A stretch of 6,992 nt of DNA from COMBO-56-21 sp041559015 (GTDB lineage: Archaea > Thermoplasmatota > Thermoplasmata > UBA10834). The notes beneath the pieces are model-generated. The model was not told where the DNA came from. It ran no database searches and worked only from the letters and a program-made list of their open reading frames with translations. The DNA is taken from positions 1 to 6,992 of the forward strand of contig JBFFED010000056.1 in the NCBI GenBank assembly GCA_041559015.1, read 5' to 3'. This document shows positions 6,335-6,992 of this stretch, piece by piece. Numbering within the stretch: position 1 is the stretch's first letter; every line of letters begins with the position of its first letter. The position numbers and the translations under genes were made by a program.

Positions 6335-6853
6335 ATGGCGAAGAGGAAGATCATAGAGATAAACGAGGCGAAGTGCACCGGCTGCGGCGTGTGCGTCACA
6401 GCGTGCGCGGAGGGCGCGCTGCAGATAGTGGACGGCAAGGCGAAGGTCGTCAACGAGGTCTTCTGCGACGGCCTCGGTGCGTGCATAGGCGAGTGCCCAG
6501 AGGGCGCGCTCAAGATAATCGAGCGTGAGGCCCCGGAGTTCGACGAGGGCGCGGTCGAGGAACACCTCAGGAAGAGCCAGCCCCCCCATGGCAGGACCGT
6601 GACCGAGCCCGAGCCGTGCGGCTGCCCGCCCCACAACCCCATGATACTGACGGCCTCCAACGCTGGGGACCGCCCTGGAGACGTGGGAGGGGGAGACATC
6701 TCGAGCCTCCCGCCGGAGCTGACCAACTGGCCGGTACAGTGGAAGCTGGTGAACTCCGCGATGCCCTTCTTCAAGGGCAAGGAGCTGCTCCTGGCGGCCG
6801 ACTGCGTCCCCTTCGCATTCAGGGACTTCCACGGCAGGTTCCTCAGGGGCTGA
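6335..6853 (+). CDS. 4Fe-4S ferredoxin-family protein, N-terminal part ended by an in-frame TGA
   Basis: This 172-residue product is the front part of an iron-sulfur protein family of about 230-280 residues found in methanogens and anaerobic bacteria (from memory of the family). The function is uncharacterised; electron transfer is presumed. The first cluster motif is C14-x2-C17-x2-C20-x3-C24. The second reads C44-x5-C50-x3-C54-P, where leucine (L47) holds the place of the usual second cysteine; I recall this CDGLGAC form as typical of the family. CGC lies at 95-97, and the conserved NWPVQ (131-135) and AADC (154-157) regions follow. Translation ends at TGA 6851-6853, right after DFHGRFLRG, where relatives continue without a break, and the missing part follows in the same frame. 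The ATG at 6335 fits the family's N-terminus; GGACGGT at 6321-6327 is a weak ribosome binding site. The family call is firm; whether the product is functional as ended is uncertain. Confidence 0.85.
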   Translation: MAKRKIIEINEAKCTGCGVCVTACAEGALQIVDGKAKVVNEVFCDGLGACIGECPEGALKIIEREAPEFDEGAVEEHLRKSQPPHGRTVTEPEPCGCPPHNPMILTASNAGDRPGDVGGGDISSLPPELTNWPVQWKLVNSAMPFFKGKELLLAADCVPFAFRDFHGRFLRG

Positions 6854-6867
6854 CCGGTGATCACCGG
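6854..6867. repeat. 14-bp perfect palindrome immediately after the in-frame TGA
   Basis: CCGGTGATCACCGG is its own reverse complement and begins on the base after the TGA. In RNA it could form a five-pair stem with a GATC loop. It also codes for PVIT plus part of the next glycine in the continuing frame, so it may be coincidental. It covers the GTG at 6857 that would start a separate downstream reading frame. Confidence 0.5.
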
Positions 6868-6992
6868 CTGTCCGAAGCTGGACGACCAGAAGGGCTATCT
6901 GGACAAGCTCGTGGACATATTGAGGAACGCCACCCCCGAAGCGGTGCGGATAGTCCACATGGAGGTCCCCTGCTGCCACGGGCTCAGGAAGC
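6857..6992 (+). pseudogene. C-terminal remainder of the ferredoxin-family gene, in frame after the TGA (3' partial)
   Basis: The frame of the preceding gene stays open from 6854 to the window end and encodes the family's expected continuation: TGCPKLDD shortly after the stop and MEVPCCHG near the edge, both conserved blocks with cysteines that probably take part in cofactor or metal binding. No frameshift separates the parts; only one codon (TGA) interrupts them. If expressed separately, the GTG at 6857 could serve as a start, preceded by a weak AGGGG at 6845-6849; ATG 6959 is the only other visible start and would cut off the conserved GCPKLDD. The remnant may be a split gene, a nonsense-mutated gene or a sequencing artefact. 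TGA is used as an ordinary stop at 2017, 5791 and 6240, which argues against general reassignment. The end of the gene is outside the window. Confidence 0.6.

Noticed and set aside
6851..6853. Selenocysteine at the in-frame TGA
   Set aside because: The equivalent residue in relatives is usually basic rather than cysteine, as far as I recall, and archaeal SECIS elements normally lie in the 3' untranslated region, which is not visible here.
6272..6979. Long minus-strand open frame of 235 codons opposite the ferredoxin gene
   Set aside because: The + strand encodes clear cysteine motifs and family blocks throughout; the opposite frame has no recognisable domain.

Overview
The window reads as GC-rich archaeal DNA. 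Arginine is written mostly as AGG and isoleucine often as ATA despite the high GC. Several starts are preceded by GGTGAT or AGGAGG, which fit the 3' end of archaeal 16S rRNA, and an extracytoplasmic domain is rich in N-glycosylation sequons. The transporter architecture and the ferredoxin family at the right end would suit a Thermoplasmatota-like or methanogen-related archaeon, but that placement is inference. All genes lie on the + strand. No RNA genes, insertion sequences or CRISPR arrays were seen.

Left part (1-5145): three consecutive genes of an oligopeptide/dipeptide-type ABC importer. They are a DppC/OppC-like permease (5' end outside the window), a DppD/OppD-like ATPase and a DppF/OppF-like ATPase. 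They are separated by only 4 and 2 bases and are certainly one operon. The substrate-binding protein and the DppB-like permease are not here and presumably lie upstream. All three visible subunits are enlarged relative to their families: a glycosylation-rich beta-propeller-like domain before the permease core, a charged coiled-coil-like insert between Walker A and Q-loop in the first ATPase, and about 285 extra residues between the third and fourth cysteines of the C-terminal cysteine motif in the second ATPase. The last insert looks like repeated ferredoxin-fold-type units of about 98 residues. This elaborated transporter is the most unusual assembly in the window.

Middle part (5191-6242): two small membrane genes overlapping by 4 bases. 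One encodes a single-pass anchored extracytoplasmic protein with a weak resemblance to LEA14/WHy domains. The other encodes a small polytopic membrane protein. Both have the same GGTGAT ribosome binding site five bases before the start. They may continue the transporter operon, but their function is unknown.

Right part (6335-6992): after a 92-base gap holding a 12-bp palindrome and a possible TATA box comes a 4Fe-4S ferredoxin-family gene. The conserved reading frame is broken by an in-frame TGA at 6851-6853, and the rest of the family's conserved sequence continues in the same frame to the window edge. A perfect 14-bp palindrome directly follows this TGA. It is either a disrupted or split gene, a sequencing error, or less probably a recoding site.
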